A stretch of DNA of 64,000 nucleotides from Isoetes taiwanensis (Eukaryota > Streptophyta > Lycopodiopsida > Isoetales > Isoetaceae). This document shows, in pieces, positions 35,768 to 45,145 of this stretch. A program made the position numbers and the translations under genes. The stretch lies in the NCBI GenBank assembly GCA_021234155.1, contig JAJEKV010000105.1, positions 1,894,494 through 1,958,493 of the forward strand, given 5' to 3'. The notes beneath the pieces are model-generated. The model saw nothing but the letters and a program-made list of their open reading frames with translations. It was not told the DNA's origin and did no database searches. Positions within the stretch are counted from its first letter, which is position 1. The number at the start of each line of letters is the position of its first letter.

Positions 35768-36647
35768 CTAAGGTGTCCCTTCGGGTATCCCCTCTCTTCT
35801 TCGCAACCCCACCCATCGCCTCGAGCCGGGTCTTGTATTGTGATCCCAAGCGGGTTGGGCTGGTGGTCTTCCTCTTCCGCCGGTAGAAACGGTTAGGGGG
35901 CTCCCTAACCCGAGTACCTGTCTCTGCTACTAGTTTCGTTGCCTCTTCAGTAGATTTGGCAATCTCCTCGGCAGCCTTGCGAGCCTGCTCTTCAGCTAGC
36001 CGGGCTGCCTCCCGCTCTGCATGCTGTTCCCGTAGGAGACGCACTTCTGTTCTTCTACGGATCTCTGCCACATATCGGCCAGGCCGGGCCGCCATGTCAA
36101 ACTCAATTTCCTGTAAAATCTCCTGCGGAAACGATGGGGGAACATCTTCCCAGATGAAAGTCTGGGCATCCTCATCATAATAGTACGGGGGTATGGTAAA
36201 GTCACGCCGCTGGCATATGGCCCTACCCCGACCCAAATACCGATATTCCCGACCCCTAATGGCCGGGTCTGCTCGAGCTGTCTCCCTAAGGTCTTCCTCG
36301 TGAGCCATGGCCATTATCTCAGTGGCTACCCTCTGAGCCTCGGCCTCTGCAGCATCTTGGGCCATATCCGCAGGGTAGTACTTGACTAAGGTTAAGGCTT
36401 GGTCCTCCTGCTCTACCAGGGTATAAGTCTGGCCTTCGGCGTTGAGCTTAATCAGGAACCTTTCTGTAAGATGGAAGACGGGGTACGGTATGCGGTCGCC
36501 CTCAAGAAATCTTAGGACGAGCTGTTCCAAAAGGAGCTCAGTTTTCTCCGGACCCTTCTCTGTGTCGTTGATGCTGTCTCCAAGCGCAACAAAGAGCTGA
36601 GGGATGCTACAGGTAGCGTAACTCTTAGTCCCCTTGGTTCTTGCCAT
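35682..36647 (-). CDS. Chromovirus ORF1 with H3-like MARTK start, feeding into the histone frame
   Basis: The ATG at 36647 lies in a favourable GAGATGGC context and opens 321 codons starting [13 protein letters not shown]. The first five residues are those of histone H3. The body is not histone: an alpha/beta-looking N-terminal part ([20 protein letters not shown]), a basic/Tyr-rich middle ([19 protein letters not shown]), a long Glu/Arg/Ala coiled-coil-like helix ([20 protein letters not shown], about residues 205-255) and a Lys/Arg-rich tail ([13 protein letters not shown]). It ends at 35682, after overlapping the histone frame; moving from one to the other needs a net +1 shift. It occupies the gag position right after the leader. 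It may be a Gag-like protein fused to H3, or an H3 gene with a hugely enlarged N-terminal tail. I do not recognise the central region. Confidence 0.75.
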   Translation of the reverse strand: MARTKGTKSYATCSIPQLFVALGDSINDTEKGPEKTELLLEQLVLRFLEGDRIPYPVFHLTERFLIKLNAEGQTYTLVEQEDQALTLVKYYPADMAQDAAEAEAQRVATEIMAMAHEEDLRETARADPAIRGREYRYLGRGRAICQRRDFTIPPYYYDEDAQTFIWEDVPPSFPQEILQEIEFDMAARPGRYVAEIRRRTEVRLLREQHAEREAARLAEEQARKAAEEIAKSTEEATKLVAETGTRVREPPNRFYRRKRKTTSPTRLGSQYKTRLEAMGGVAKKRGDTRRDTLVERARHPATGREETSSCSPSSTEEAPPV

Positions 36648-37255
36648 CTCTCTAGACTGCAGCGGTGGAGGCACCGTGTGACGGTAAGCAAGGCAGATAG
36701 GGCGCTCCTAACAGGTACGGACAAGTACGGCAGCTATGGCGCTCGGCGGTCGGGTCAGGAGGCGGAACCCTAAAAGGAGTAGGTGAGCAAAACCCTAAAA
36801 ACGTCCGCGTTTAAATTTCTGCCTCTTTATTTTTTTATTTTTTTATTTTTTTTTAAATGGGTCAACGCCTGGTCAAACCGGCGGACTTGGGTATTTTGGC
36901 CCTTAAAATCGCAAAATAAACCCTTATTTACCCAAGTGCGCCTATTTTGAATTTCGGCCCATCTGGTCACCATTTCTCGCCCATCTGACAGTGTCCTAGA
37001 CTAATTCAAGAGTCCCCGACGCAATGAAACAAAAATTTTCCGATTCCGAGCTTCCTGAAGAAAGTTATGGCACTTTCCAGCTTGAGTCGTCCAGTCGCCC
37101 TAAACTTCCTAAAGACTTACAATTTACTATATCAACCTAGCACAAAACCAAACATCAAAGAGCTAAACAATCACACTCGCTTTAACTCCCTCCTAACTAC
37201 CGAACTAACGAGTTAGGGCTTGGTCAGTGCTATGATTTCGAGTAACCGAAATCAC
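36648..37255 (-). other. Chromovirus leader between primer site and ORF1
   Basis: About 600 bp with no convincing frame. A short T/A-rich run lies at 36826-36854. This would be the untranslated leader and packaging region. Confidence 0.5.
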
Positions 37256-37268
37256 GGCTCTGATACCA
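37256..37268 (-). other. Primer binding site, initiator Met-tRNA
   Basis: The minus strand reads TGGTATCAGAGCC one base inside the 5' LTR. This is the standard plant retrotransposon primer site complementary to initiator methionine tRNA. Confidence 0.92.
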
Positions 37269-37269
37269 C

Positions 37270-38900
37270 TGTGACGCTCCCTGAACATATACGACACTCG
37301 GACGTATACATACGGGGACTTTCCCCTCCCATGGCGACCAACTCACCATGAGCAGGGCCCTCCGTCTAACTCGGGCCATCTATAAGAAGATGCTCAAGTG
37401 AAGGACACAGAGGGGTCATTCGGCCCACGCCTTCAATGGGGCTCCTACGTCGCGGAAGCGTGAATACAAGGTTAGCACACCGCATAATCATATCATAATT
37501 TACCACCACGAGGGGTGGCACATCCATCCAAGTGACAACAACAAAGAATATGCATTTAATACTAAGGAAAACACCCAAACCCCAGGTTCTACCCCGGTTC
37601 GGACTCCTGTGAGGATGGACTGACGGCTCGGGTCTCAAGAAGTCAGCAGACGGAGGTATAACCTGGCGTTGGCTGGCATAGAACATTGGCTAGGGTTGTC
37701 CACTCCATCCGCCCCTCCTGTGCACACTTTGCAGATGGGTCGATCCACGCTATGGCTTCGCTATAGCCTTCCGGAGACGCAAACTCAAGGTATCACCCTT
37801 TTGAGTCTACTCCAGGGTTCATGACGCCCCAGTCCGATGAGGCAGGTCAGGGAAGCGTCCCCTTCCAGGATCACAGTGGTTCCATGGGTGAGCTAGAGAA
37901 TACGTGCCGCATCAGCGACCCCCGCATCCATACCCGACTTACTCACCCTAAATCTACTCAAAGTACAAGGTGCTCCATACGGATCACACCTCTACACCCA
38001 GGGAGTGTCAGACCCATACCCGGCCCTCTACGTGACTGGCTATCAGGCCTAGCCCACTGTAGGAGTCTCAGGAGCCTTTTATGTTCGTGCAAGACCCCAC
38101 CCCCACTTCACCACTGTGTCCCTTCTCTGGTGCTAAGCCAGACCATAGCGTCTACGACCCGGTGGTCTCTTGTACACAGGCCGCATTTAACGGGAATGTT
38201 ACAGGGCTCTATCTAGGAGCATACTACCATACATGAGCTCAGAGGTCTCTATCCCCCTTACTTTCCCCCATTTCCAGAGTAATACTATGCAAAGAACTAT
38301 CAATCCATCCTTTACGAGCAAAACCAGAACCAAAATATAAAGAGAACTTACCTTTACAATCAAGGGTTAGTTCCTACGAGTAAAACACAGAGAGAACAGA
38401 CAAAACAACACAACAAGTGCCCAACAGGGGCGCTACCCTAGAGTTCACAAGCTAAACTACTACTAACCAGTGTTTCGGCTGGAACCATTATCGTGGGGTG
38501 CTTCCATCTTGTTGTACTAGGGTGGCAGCAACAGCTAGAGGGTGTTTGGCGATTCGGGGACAATCAGCAACAGTTCTTGGCGCTCAGATGCTCCTTGGGC
38601 GCTTTGCTGGGTCGAATTTTGGGTAGGATGAGGGTGGCGCTTCTCTTTGATGGCTCAGTTTAGCAACTCCCATGCTGACCACTTGGGTTTGGCCAAGTGG
38701 CGCCTTCCCACCATTAATTGACTTAGTAGTATGAGTTTAGATAGTTATCCTTTATACATAAATTAACATAGCTAAATAAATCCCCTTTGGTCAACCCCCT
38801 AGGTTACCGTGCCCCATGGTGGCGTACGTTCACTGGGTGATGTGTCAATATTTATACGTATACCGTATACGTGTATGGTATAAATACTTGGAACGTCACA
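37270..38900 (-). repeat. 5' LTR of chromovirus (1631 bp)
   Basis: It pairs with 26558-28182. Transcription should start in this copy and run leftwards. The U3 end near 38900 has TGACGT, TATTTATACC and the palindrome ACGTATACCGTATACGT. It carries an extra ~14 bp (CAACCCCCTAGGTTAC) near 38793 relative to the other LTR. Confidence 0.95.
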
Positions 38901-38905
38901 AAAAG

Positions 38906-39440
38906 AATTGTAAATTTTTGTATTGAATTCGGGTACTCGAAGACTTGGATTGATTGTGAAAATTAAAAGGGTTAAATTGCTTCATGTAATAAGGATTGCT
39001 AGATACACTGGGTTTGGATGCAAGGATAGGTTTGTAAAGTTCGGATGTGTTAACAAGAGTACAGTGTGTGCACGAATAAAGCTGTGAGGTCATAATGAGG
39101 GATACGAAAGAATAGAAACATGCTAAATTAGTGATGGAAGCGTTTAGAAGGGTAGGAGAGAGCAATAGAGTATTTCTAGACTTGCTTGCCTTCAAGATCC
39201 ATAAAATTTAAAACATGTTGATCATAATCATGATGACATTGCAAATATAGTAGAATGAAGATAATGAGCAAGAAATTAGATTGTGTTACTGTCTAATACA
39301 ATGCATCAATGTAATCCAGCAAATGAAAAGCAAGAATCCAAAGCCTATTAGTATCCTTGTTATCCATACTTGTTCTTGAGCTCTAAGCAGTAGAGTGCCC
39401 TCTTTGGTCAATTATGACTGACCTTTTTTTTTTTTTTTTT
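38906..39440. other. No recognised gene
   Basis: AT-rich flank between the chromovirus and the foldback repeat. Its right end is a ~20-bp T run. Confidence 0.55.
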
Positions 39441-40435
39441 TTTAATCAAGTTTTTTGGGAGCTCATGCGATGCTGCCATAGCTCTGTCAAGAAACCTCTA
39501 GAAGGTTTTGAACGCCCAATTCCTTCCATGGCTATGGCAGACGGCTATGGCAGTCCTTCAATCGATATGCGTTGTTTCGTCTAATAATTGAGCAACTATG
39601 GTTTCGCCAAACGAGTTAAGATTAGATAGGCTTTCTGTATTAATGACTGCTTGGCTAGATTGTAGGGCTATGAGCAAGAAGCTTGACAAATATCGGCTCC
39701 AGTAGATATGAAGGTCTAGCTATGGCGTTTCCATATTTTCAATGCATGTACCTTTCCTTGCATCCAGACCTTGTAATTTGTACTTGATTTTTCCATTAAT
39801 TCCTCGTACTTCTCCAAAACTCTACCTTCCTTTCATGGCACTGTGACGCATCGTGTCCAGTTTGCACTTACTAATCCTGTAAATCATTTAGCCTCCATGG
39901 CTAAAGAGCTCACTTCCCAAGACAGAAATCCGATTTCGATGCAATCACCAGAAAACCAAACGATGACATTAAAATAAACAAACGATGCACCACAATGCCA
40001 TGAAAGGAAGACAAAAAATTGGAGAAATACGAGGAATTAAAGGAAAAAATCAGGTACAAATTGCAAGATTTAAATGCAAAGATAGGTACATGCAATGAAA
40101 GGACGGGAGCGTCATAGCTAGACCTTCAAATCCGTTGGAGATGATGCTTGTTAAGCTTCTTGCTCATAGCTCTGTAATCTATCCAAGCAGTCATCAATAC
40201 AGAAAGCTTATCGAATCTTAATTTGTTTGGCGGAACCATAATTGCTCAAGGCCAATTATTGGCCGATGCTTGCTAAAAAAAAAGAGAAGAGAACAAAAAA
40301 AGCAGATCGATGCTAGTTGCCATAGCCGAGCAGATCCCATCTGCCATATCCATGGCAGGAATTATCAAAATCTTCTGGAGTTTTCTTGGCAGAGCTATGG
40401 CGGCATCGTTTGAGCTTCTAAAAAACTTGATTACC
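39441..40435. repeat. ~1-kb foldback inverted repeat
   Basis: The left arm (39441 to about 39858) and right arm (about 39981-40435) are reverse complements over their whole ~420-450 bp length with moderate divergence. Matching landmarks are AATCAAGTTTTTT at the outer ends, the GATGCTGCCATAGCTCTG block, the TTAATTCCTCGTA block and CTTTCATGGCA near the centre. The loop is about 120 bp. Poly-T and poly-A runs sit just outside each arm. A transcript would fold into a long imperfect hairpin. It may be a foldback transposon, two head-to-head retro-insertions or a small-RNA locus. Open frames inside it are not supported. Confidence 0.8.
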
Positions 40436-40807
40436 AAAAAAAAAATGTAACTCACAGAAATTTTGACCAACTGTTGGGCTATGTGGATGCAATTTTTTAT
40501 TCTTGCCTTACCACATGGCAAGATCGGTGGAGATTAGGGCCCGTCTCCATTAGGAAGCTTTGGGGATGTTCTGTTCCATGTGGCATCTCAATTTTGTTGA
40601 TATCACAGATGACCCCAATTTTTTCAGATGCTTTGGTACCTCATTTAAATTTCAGAATTTGCATTTGGGTTTGTCTTCTTCTGAAATTTCATTTGTTTTC
40701 TAGTGACTGAAGTATTTTTTATTTGTCTTACATCATTACCTGGTTCGTGCAACAGCATTTCATGGAAATGGCCGTGCACGCTGCTGCTCTGAATTTAACA
40801 ATGATGA

Positions 40808-41366
40808 TGTCATGAACCTACGCGAAAAACAAGAAAAATACGTCAAAAATACGCAAAAAATACAGAAGAAATATGCCAAGATCGACAAAGAATCTGATAT
40901 TTGAATAAGAATCAAGAGTACAATGGTCCGTAGGCAAGCAGGAACACGAGACAAATGCCTAAAAGGCTCAAGACTGGCGTTGAATTATAATGGTTCGACA
41001 AGAAGAAGGTGCCTCCTTATATATCTAGACCAACGGTCAGGATGAAGCCACTCCAATGGGTGAGATCATGCCAAATGCTGGCATGCATGTAGGTACCTAC
41101 TGGGAACAGCCTCGCATATGAAAAAAACATGAGGGAATCTCTCTAATAAATATTATTAGTAATGCACTTGGCAGAGATGTATGATTCGCAACTGGAAGGC
41201 TGCGAGTTCAATCCTTGTCTTGTGCAACTACCTTTTTGCATCCGCGTGACGACCATCTTTTGTACATAAAAGTATAATGTTCGTACGATACGAATATTCG
41301 TATGGTCATCACACTATAATGTTCGTACGTACGAATATTCGTATGGATATTCGTATGGTCATCACA
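40808..41366 (-). repeat. 3' LTR of second chromovirus
   Basis: It aligns with 46089-46555 through CCTACGCG, AATACAGAAGAAATATGCCAAG, CTCCTTATATATCTAGACCAA, CACTCCAATGGGTGAGATCA and CTTGTGCAACTA blocks, and ends CATCACA at 41366. The end next to the interior holds repeated TTCGTACGATACGAATATTCGTATG palindromic units. A tRNA-like stretch lies at 41161-41230. Confidence 0.85.
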
Positions 41367-41379
41367 CCATCCCCCTCCT
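41367..41379 (-). other. Polypurine tract of second chromovirus
   Basis: The minus strand reads AGGAGGGGGATGG directly before the TGTGATG of the LTR. Confidence 0.75.
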
Positions 41380-42111
41380 ACGATGGCGACGAGTCCTCGG
41401 AGCTGGGGCTGGAGTACCTAAGCTTGGCTTATCCGGGAAACGTTGGTGAAACTCCACAATTTTATCATGAGCATTAGTCAGATTCTCGGTAGGTTCCCAA
41501 GTTCTATCACTTGGCGAGTAACCTTCCCAATCGACAAAGTAACACAATCGTCGACGAAGAAACTTGGAGTCCAAAATCTCCCGAACCTCGAGCTCCTCAT
41601 GATCATCAATTTCTACTGGTGGTGGTGGTGGAGGAACGCGATTCGGGAAGGTATTGACTGTGTATGGCTCCAATAGAGAAACATGAAATACTGGATGGAG
41701 CCGAATAGTTGGAGGGAGCTCGAGCCAAAATGCCACATTGCTGACTTGAACCGTGATCCGATAAGGACCAAGGCAACGATAGTCAAGCTTGTTGCATGGA
41801 CGTGAAGTAGGGAGGTCCCTACAAAGAAGCCAGACAAGGTCACCAAGGTGAAATTTAGGAGCTTCCTGCCGATGCAGATCGGCATAATGCCGATAACATT
41901 CCTGTGCTCGGTGAAAGATGATGCTGAAGATCCGATTGAAGAGCCTGGAGTTTCTCAAGTCGAGATTTGACACTAGGATTGACCGAGTCACCATCAGCGA
42001 CACTAAGGGACCAACGAGGACGCTGACCAGAGTTAAAAAAAAATGAAGTCTGGCCAGTGGAAGCATGTAGTTATTATAGCCAAACACAGCAAAGATAATC
42101 GACCCAATCAT
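41380..42111 (-). pseudogene. Integrase C-terminus and chromodomain (element 2)
   Basis: The open frame includes a GPF/Y-like module (YRCLGPYRI) followed by HPVFHVSLLEPY, a Pro-rich spacer and a chromodomain with YFVDWEGYSPSDRTWEP. All three aromatic-cage positions typical of HP1-like chromodomains appear to be present. The frame reaches 41362, at the polypurine tract. Upstream integrase core sequence is in other frames and contains stops, so the product is truncated. Confidence 0.85.
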
Positions 42112-42262
42112 CCTGCTGATAATTGATAAATCCCCTTAAATATTGCTCCAGAGTCTGATTAATGCGCTCTGCCTGCCAATTACTTTCTGGATGATGACCA
42201 GATGTCAGTGAGCAGTCGATATGCAATAACTCCAAAAGCCGCTTCCAAAAACCTGCGACAAA

Positions 42263-42655
42263 CTACGGTCCACGATCGCCGACGATAGTATCGGGCAAGC
42301 CATGAAGTCTGACTACTTCACGAAGAAGAAGATCTGCTGTTCCCTCACTAGTGATGGTGATGTTGCAGGGAATAAAATGAGTCATCTTAGAGAAACGACC
42401 AACAACAACCATGATAATATCATAACCCCGAGAGACTGGCAGCTCTGGAATAAAGTCTATAGAAATACTAGTCCAAGGTCTATCTGGTACTGACAGTGGC
42501 TGAAGAAGGCCATGAGGAAGATGCCTTGGAACCTTCGCTCGACAGCAGGTATCACAGGATTGAATAAAAACTTCGACAGAGTGACGAAGCCTAGGCCATG
42601 AATACTCTCGACTAATAAGTTCAAGAGACTTGGCTACTCCAAAGTGTCCAACCAT
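42263..42655 (-). pseudogene. Integrase zinc finger and core (element 2)
   Basis: It begins GHFGVAKSLELISREYSWP, part of the HHCC finger with CDTCCRAK, and continues to SISIDFIPELP (first catalytic Asp) and TIVGDRGP (second Asp), where a stop interrupts. The conserved VVDRFSK motif reads VVGRFSK. The catalytic Glu region lies beyond the stop in another frame. Confidence 0.88.
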
Positions 42656-42765
42656 GGGTGAATCATGGCAAGTCTAGAGAACCCGAAGCCTAGAAACACC
42701 ATCTGGCACATACAGAATCCCATCATGGAACAGGAGTCCATCTCGAACCTCAAAACGATCATAGT

Positions 42766-43674
42766 CTAATCGCATTTGCTGAGAAGATGATGCAGAGCCA
42801 AGGTGTGAGAATACATCTTGAGCCAATGGATCGAAGAGCAGAGATGGTCGAACAGACTCCAACAGGGCCGTATCATGGGCGTCTCAAACAAAGTGAGGGC
42901 CATAAGCTGGAACCGATCAAGCCCTAGAAACTGTGATTGCTGATCAAATGCGGGATTACCTAGCTTGGGCTCAAGGTAGGAGCGTCGAGACAAGGCATCA
43001 GACTTCCCTTGGAGGGATCTAGGACGATACTTGATCATGAAATCAATATGGGATAATACTTGAGTATGCCACCAGGCCTGGCGGCGGTTGAGCACTCGAG
43101 CAGACTGAAAATATTCTAGATTTCGATGATCTGTATGGACTGTGACCTTATAAGGCGATCCCTTTAGGAAACGTCTCCACTCCTCAAAAGAATCTACTAT
43201 TGCCAACAACTCCTTGTCATAAATGGGATAGTTAATTTCAGCAGCATGAAACTTTCGTAAGTGATAGGTGATTGGATGCAATTCATGATCATCCCCCTCC
43301 TGTGACAGGATCCCACCAAGAGCAAAATCAGAAGCATCTGCTTGGACAACATATGGGCGCAAAGGATCTGCATGAGCAAGAAATGGCGCCGTGGTAAAAG
43401 CATGCTTCAGAGTAACAAAAGCAGATTCCGCTTCCACACTCCATTCAAATGGCACGTCCTTAACCGTGAGGCGTGTCAAAGGAAGAGCAATCTCCGAATA
43501 ATCCCGAATGAAACGCCGATAGAAATTGGCAAACCCAAGAAAGCACTGAACATCTTGAACGGATGAAGGTGTTTGCCACTTTAGAACAGTGCTGACCTTT
43601 TCGGGATCCATAGAGACTCCATGTGGAGTGATATGATAGCCAAGAAACTCCATGTATCCTGCTCGAACTGACAC
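42766..43674 (-). pseudogene. RNase H and connection (element 2)
   Basis: It reads QCFLGFANFYRRFI, then VVQADASDFALGGILSQ (first catalytic Asp), PIYDKELLAIV (Glu), VTVHTDHRNLEYF (Asp) and GKSDALSRR. This is a standard Ty3/gypsy RNase H. It is frameshifted relative to the RT at the 43.6-kb overlap. Confidence 0.88.
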
Positions 43675-44339
43675 TTCTCAAGTTTGGCATATAACCTATG
43701 CTCACAAAGCTTCTCAAGGACCTGTCGAACATGCCTCTCATGTTCTTCGAGAGTCTTAGAATAAATAAGAATATCATCCAAATAGATGATAACAAGAGTG
43801 TCTAAGAACTCTCGAAAGACATCGTTAGCCATATGCTGGAATACTACTGGAGCATTGTTAAGTCCAAACGGCATAACTGTGTACCCAAAATGTTCATACC
43901 GAGTACGAAAAGTTGTTTTCCACTCATCACCCTCCCGGATCCGGATAAGATCGTAGGCACCCCGAAGATCAATCTTCGTAAAATAATGCGCACCTTGGAG
44001 CCGCTCCAATAACTCTGGGATCAGAGTAATTGGATACCAATTCGGCACTATGATTTTATTGAGGCCTTGATAATCAACGACCGAACGCAGCGAATCATCC
44101 TTCTTTTTGACAAAGAAGATAAGCGCTCCAGCAGGGGACTGAGAATGCTGAATGATACCAGTGGCTAAATTGTCTTCAATATAATCCCGCAAAACCTTCA
44201 ACTCAGCGGGAGATAGACCATATATCGGACTATATGGCGGCATTGTCCCGAACTGCAAATCAATAGGACAATCATATAAACGATGCTCTGGGAGCTTGCT
44301 GGCCTTTGACTTTGTCAAAAACATCAGAGAAATCGCCAT
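43581..44339 (-). pseudogene. Reverse transcriptase (element 2)
   Basis: The frame includes YGLSPAELKVLRDYI, VVDYQGLNKI, TKIDLRGAYDLIRI, VMPFGLNNAP and the catalytic [13 protein letters not shown]. The YLDD box is intact. The first half of the domain matches closely; the frame then shifts after about residue 225. Family RT domains are about 200 residues before RNase H. Confidence 0.9.
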
Positions 44340-44437
44340 ATTTATCTGAGAGCATTGGGGCAGACTTCACTGGTGTTGAGCTAGTCGACGGATGAACTTG
44401 AATTGCAAATACTGAACTTGGATCTTGCCTTCCAGAT

Positions 44438-45145
44438 TTAACGAACTCGCGAAGCGAAATCTGGACATGAAGAAGCCTCTATAGAAGCAGGAGCAGGAAC
44501 ATGAGCAGGAGCAGGAGCAACTAGAACATGAACTGGAGCAGGGACTAGAGCAGGAGCAGAAGCAGGAACTGGAACTGCAGTTGGAGCTGGAGCTGGGACA
44601 TCATCGAGGATATGGTCAGAATCTGGGGCATGAACTGGAGCAGAGGTAATAGTCGAATCAGAACATGGTGCAGAAACAGTGACATCAAGGACAGAATCAG
44701 GGGCCCACGATACTGCACATATCGAAATCGATGTTGGTATAGAGACTTGAACTGCAAATGAACTGGAACTAGAGCTAGAACTAGTAAATCGAAATGATCT
44801 AGTATGCCAATCAATTTGTGGGTTATGTAGCTTGAGCCAGGGCAGACCCAAGACTATTGGTGCATGTGGGCTAGCGATGAGATTGAAGGAAATACTACAA
44901 GAAACTCCCTCGAACAAAACCTGAAGAGGCGCAGTACATTCTGTGACTGCACTCGAGGAGATCTCTCGTCCATCAATCACTTCGACAGAACCGGGATGCT
45001 TAATCTTGCTTCTAGGGATTGCGTGCTTACTGGCGAACGCACTAGCATTTGCGCCACAATCAAGTTGCGCCAACACTTCTAATCTTCCAACCTCTAGAGA
45101 TAACGAATGCCTTGCTGACTTTATCCAATGGAATAAACATGTCAA
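44438..45145 (-). pseudogene. Protease and Pro/Ala-rich linker (element 2)
   Basis: The pepsin-like protease is recognisable from VLAQLDCGANASAFAS through VLGLPWLKLHNPQIDW. The catalytic D-S/T-G triplet reads D-C-G. After it comes an unusual ~90-residue stretch of alternating Pro, Ala and Val (VPVPASAPALVPAPVHVL) with low sequence complexity, where such elements normally have a short charged linker before RT. Confidence 0.8.

Larger units (their letters stand above)
26558..38900 (-). mobile_element. Complete 12.3-kb Ty3/gypsy chromovirus carrying a histone H3 domain
   Basis: Both LTRs are present and both begin TGTGACG and end CGTCACA in inverted fashion. The element is flanked by identical 5-bp duplications, AAAAG at 26553-26557 and 38901-38905. 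Reading the minus strand from the right: 5' LTR (38900-37270), primer site, ~600-bp leader, ORF1 starting MARTK (36647), overlapping histone H3 frame (to 35399), decayed ORF2 (35084-33865), ORF3 (33538-32969), pol (32747-28989), an in-frame stop, chromodomain (to 28779), polypurine tract and 3' LTR (28182-26558). The integrase with a chromodomain places it among chromoviruses; large LTRs would suit the Tekay-like group, but I cannot settle the lineage. No canonical Gag or CCHC knuckle was recognised. Stops and shifts in several frames mean this copy is probably not autonomous. Confidence 0.95.

Noticed and set aside
35956-36180. Ala/Ser/Arg-rich plus-strand frame
   Set aside because: Antisense shadow of the coiled-coil part of ORF1.
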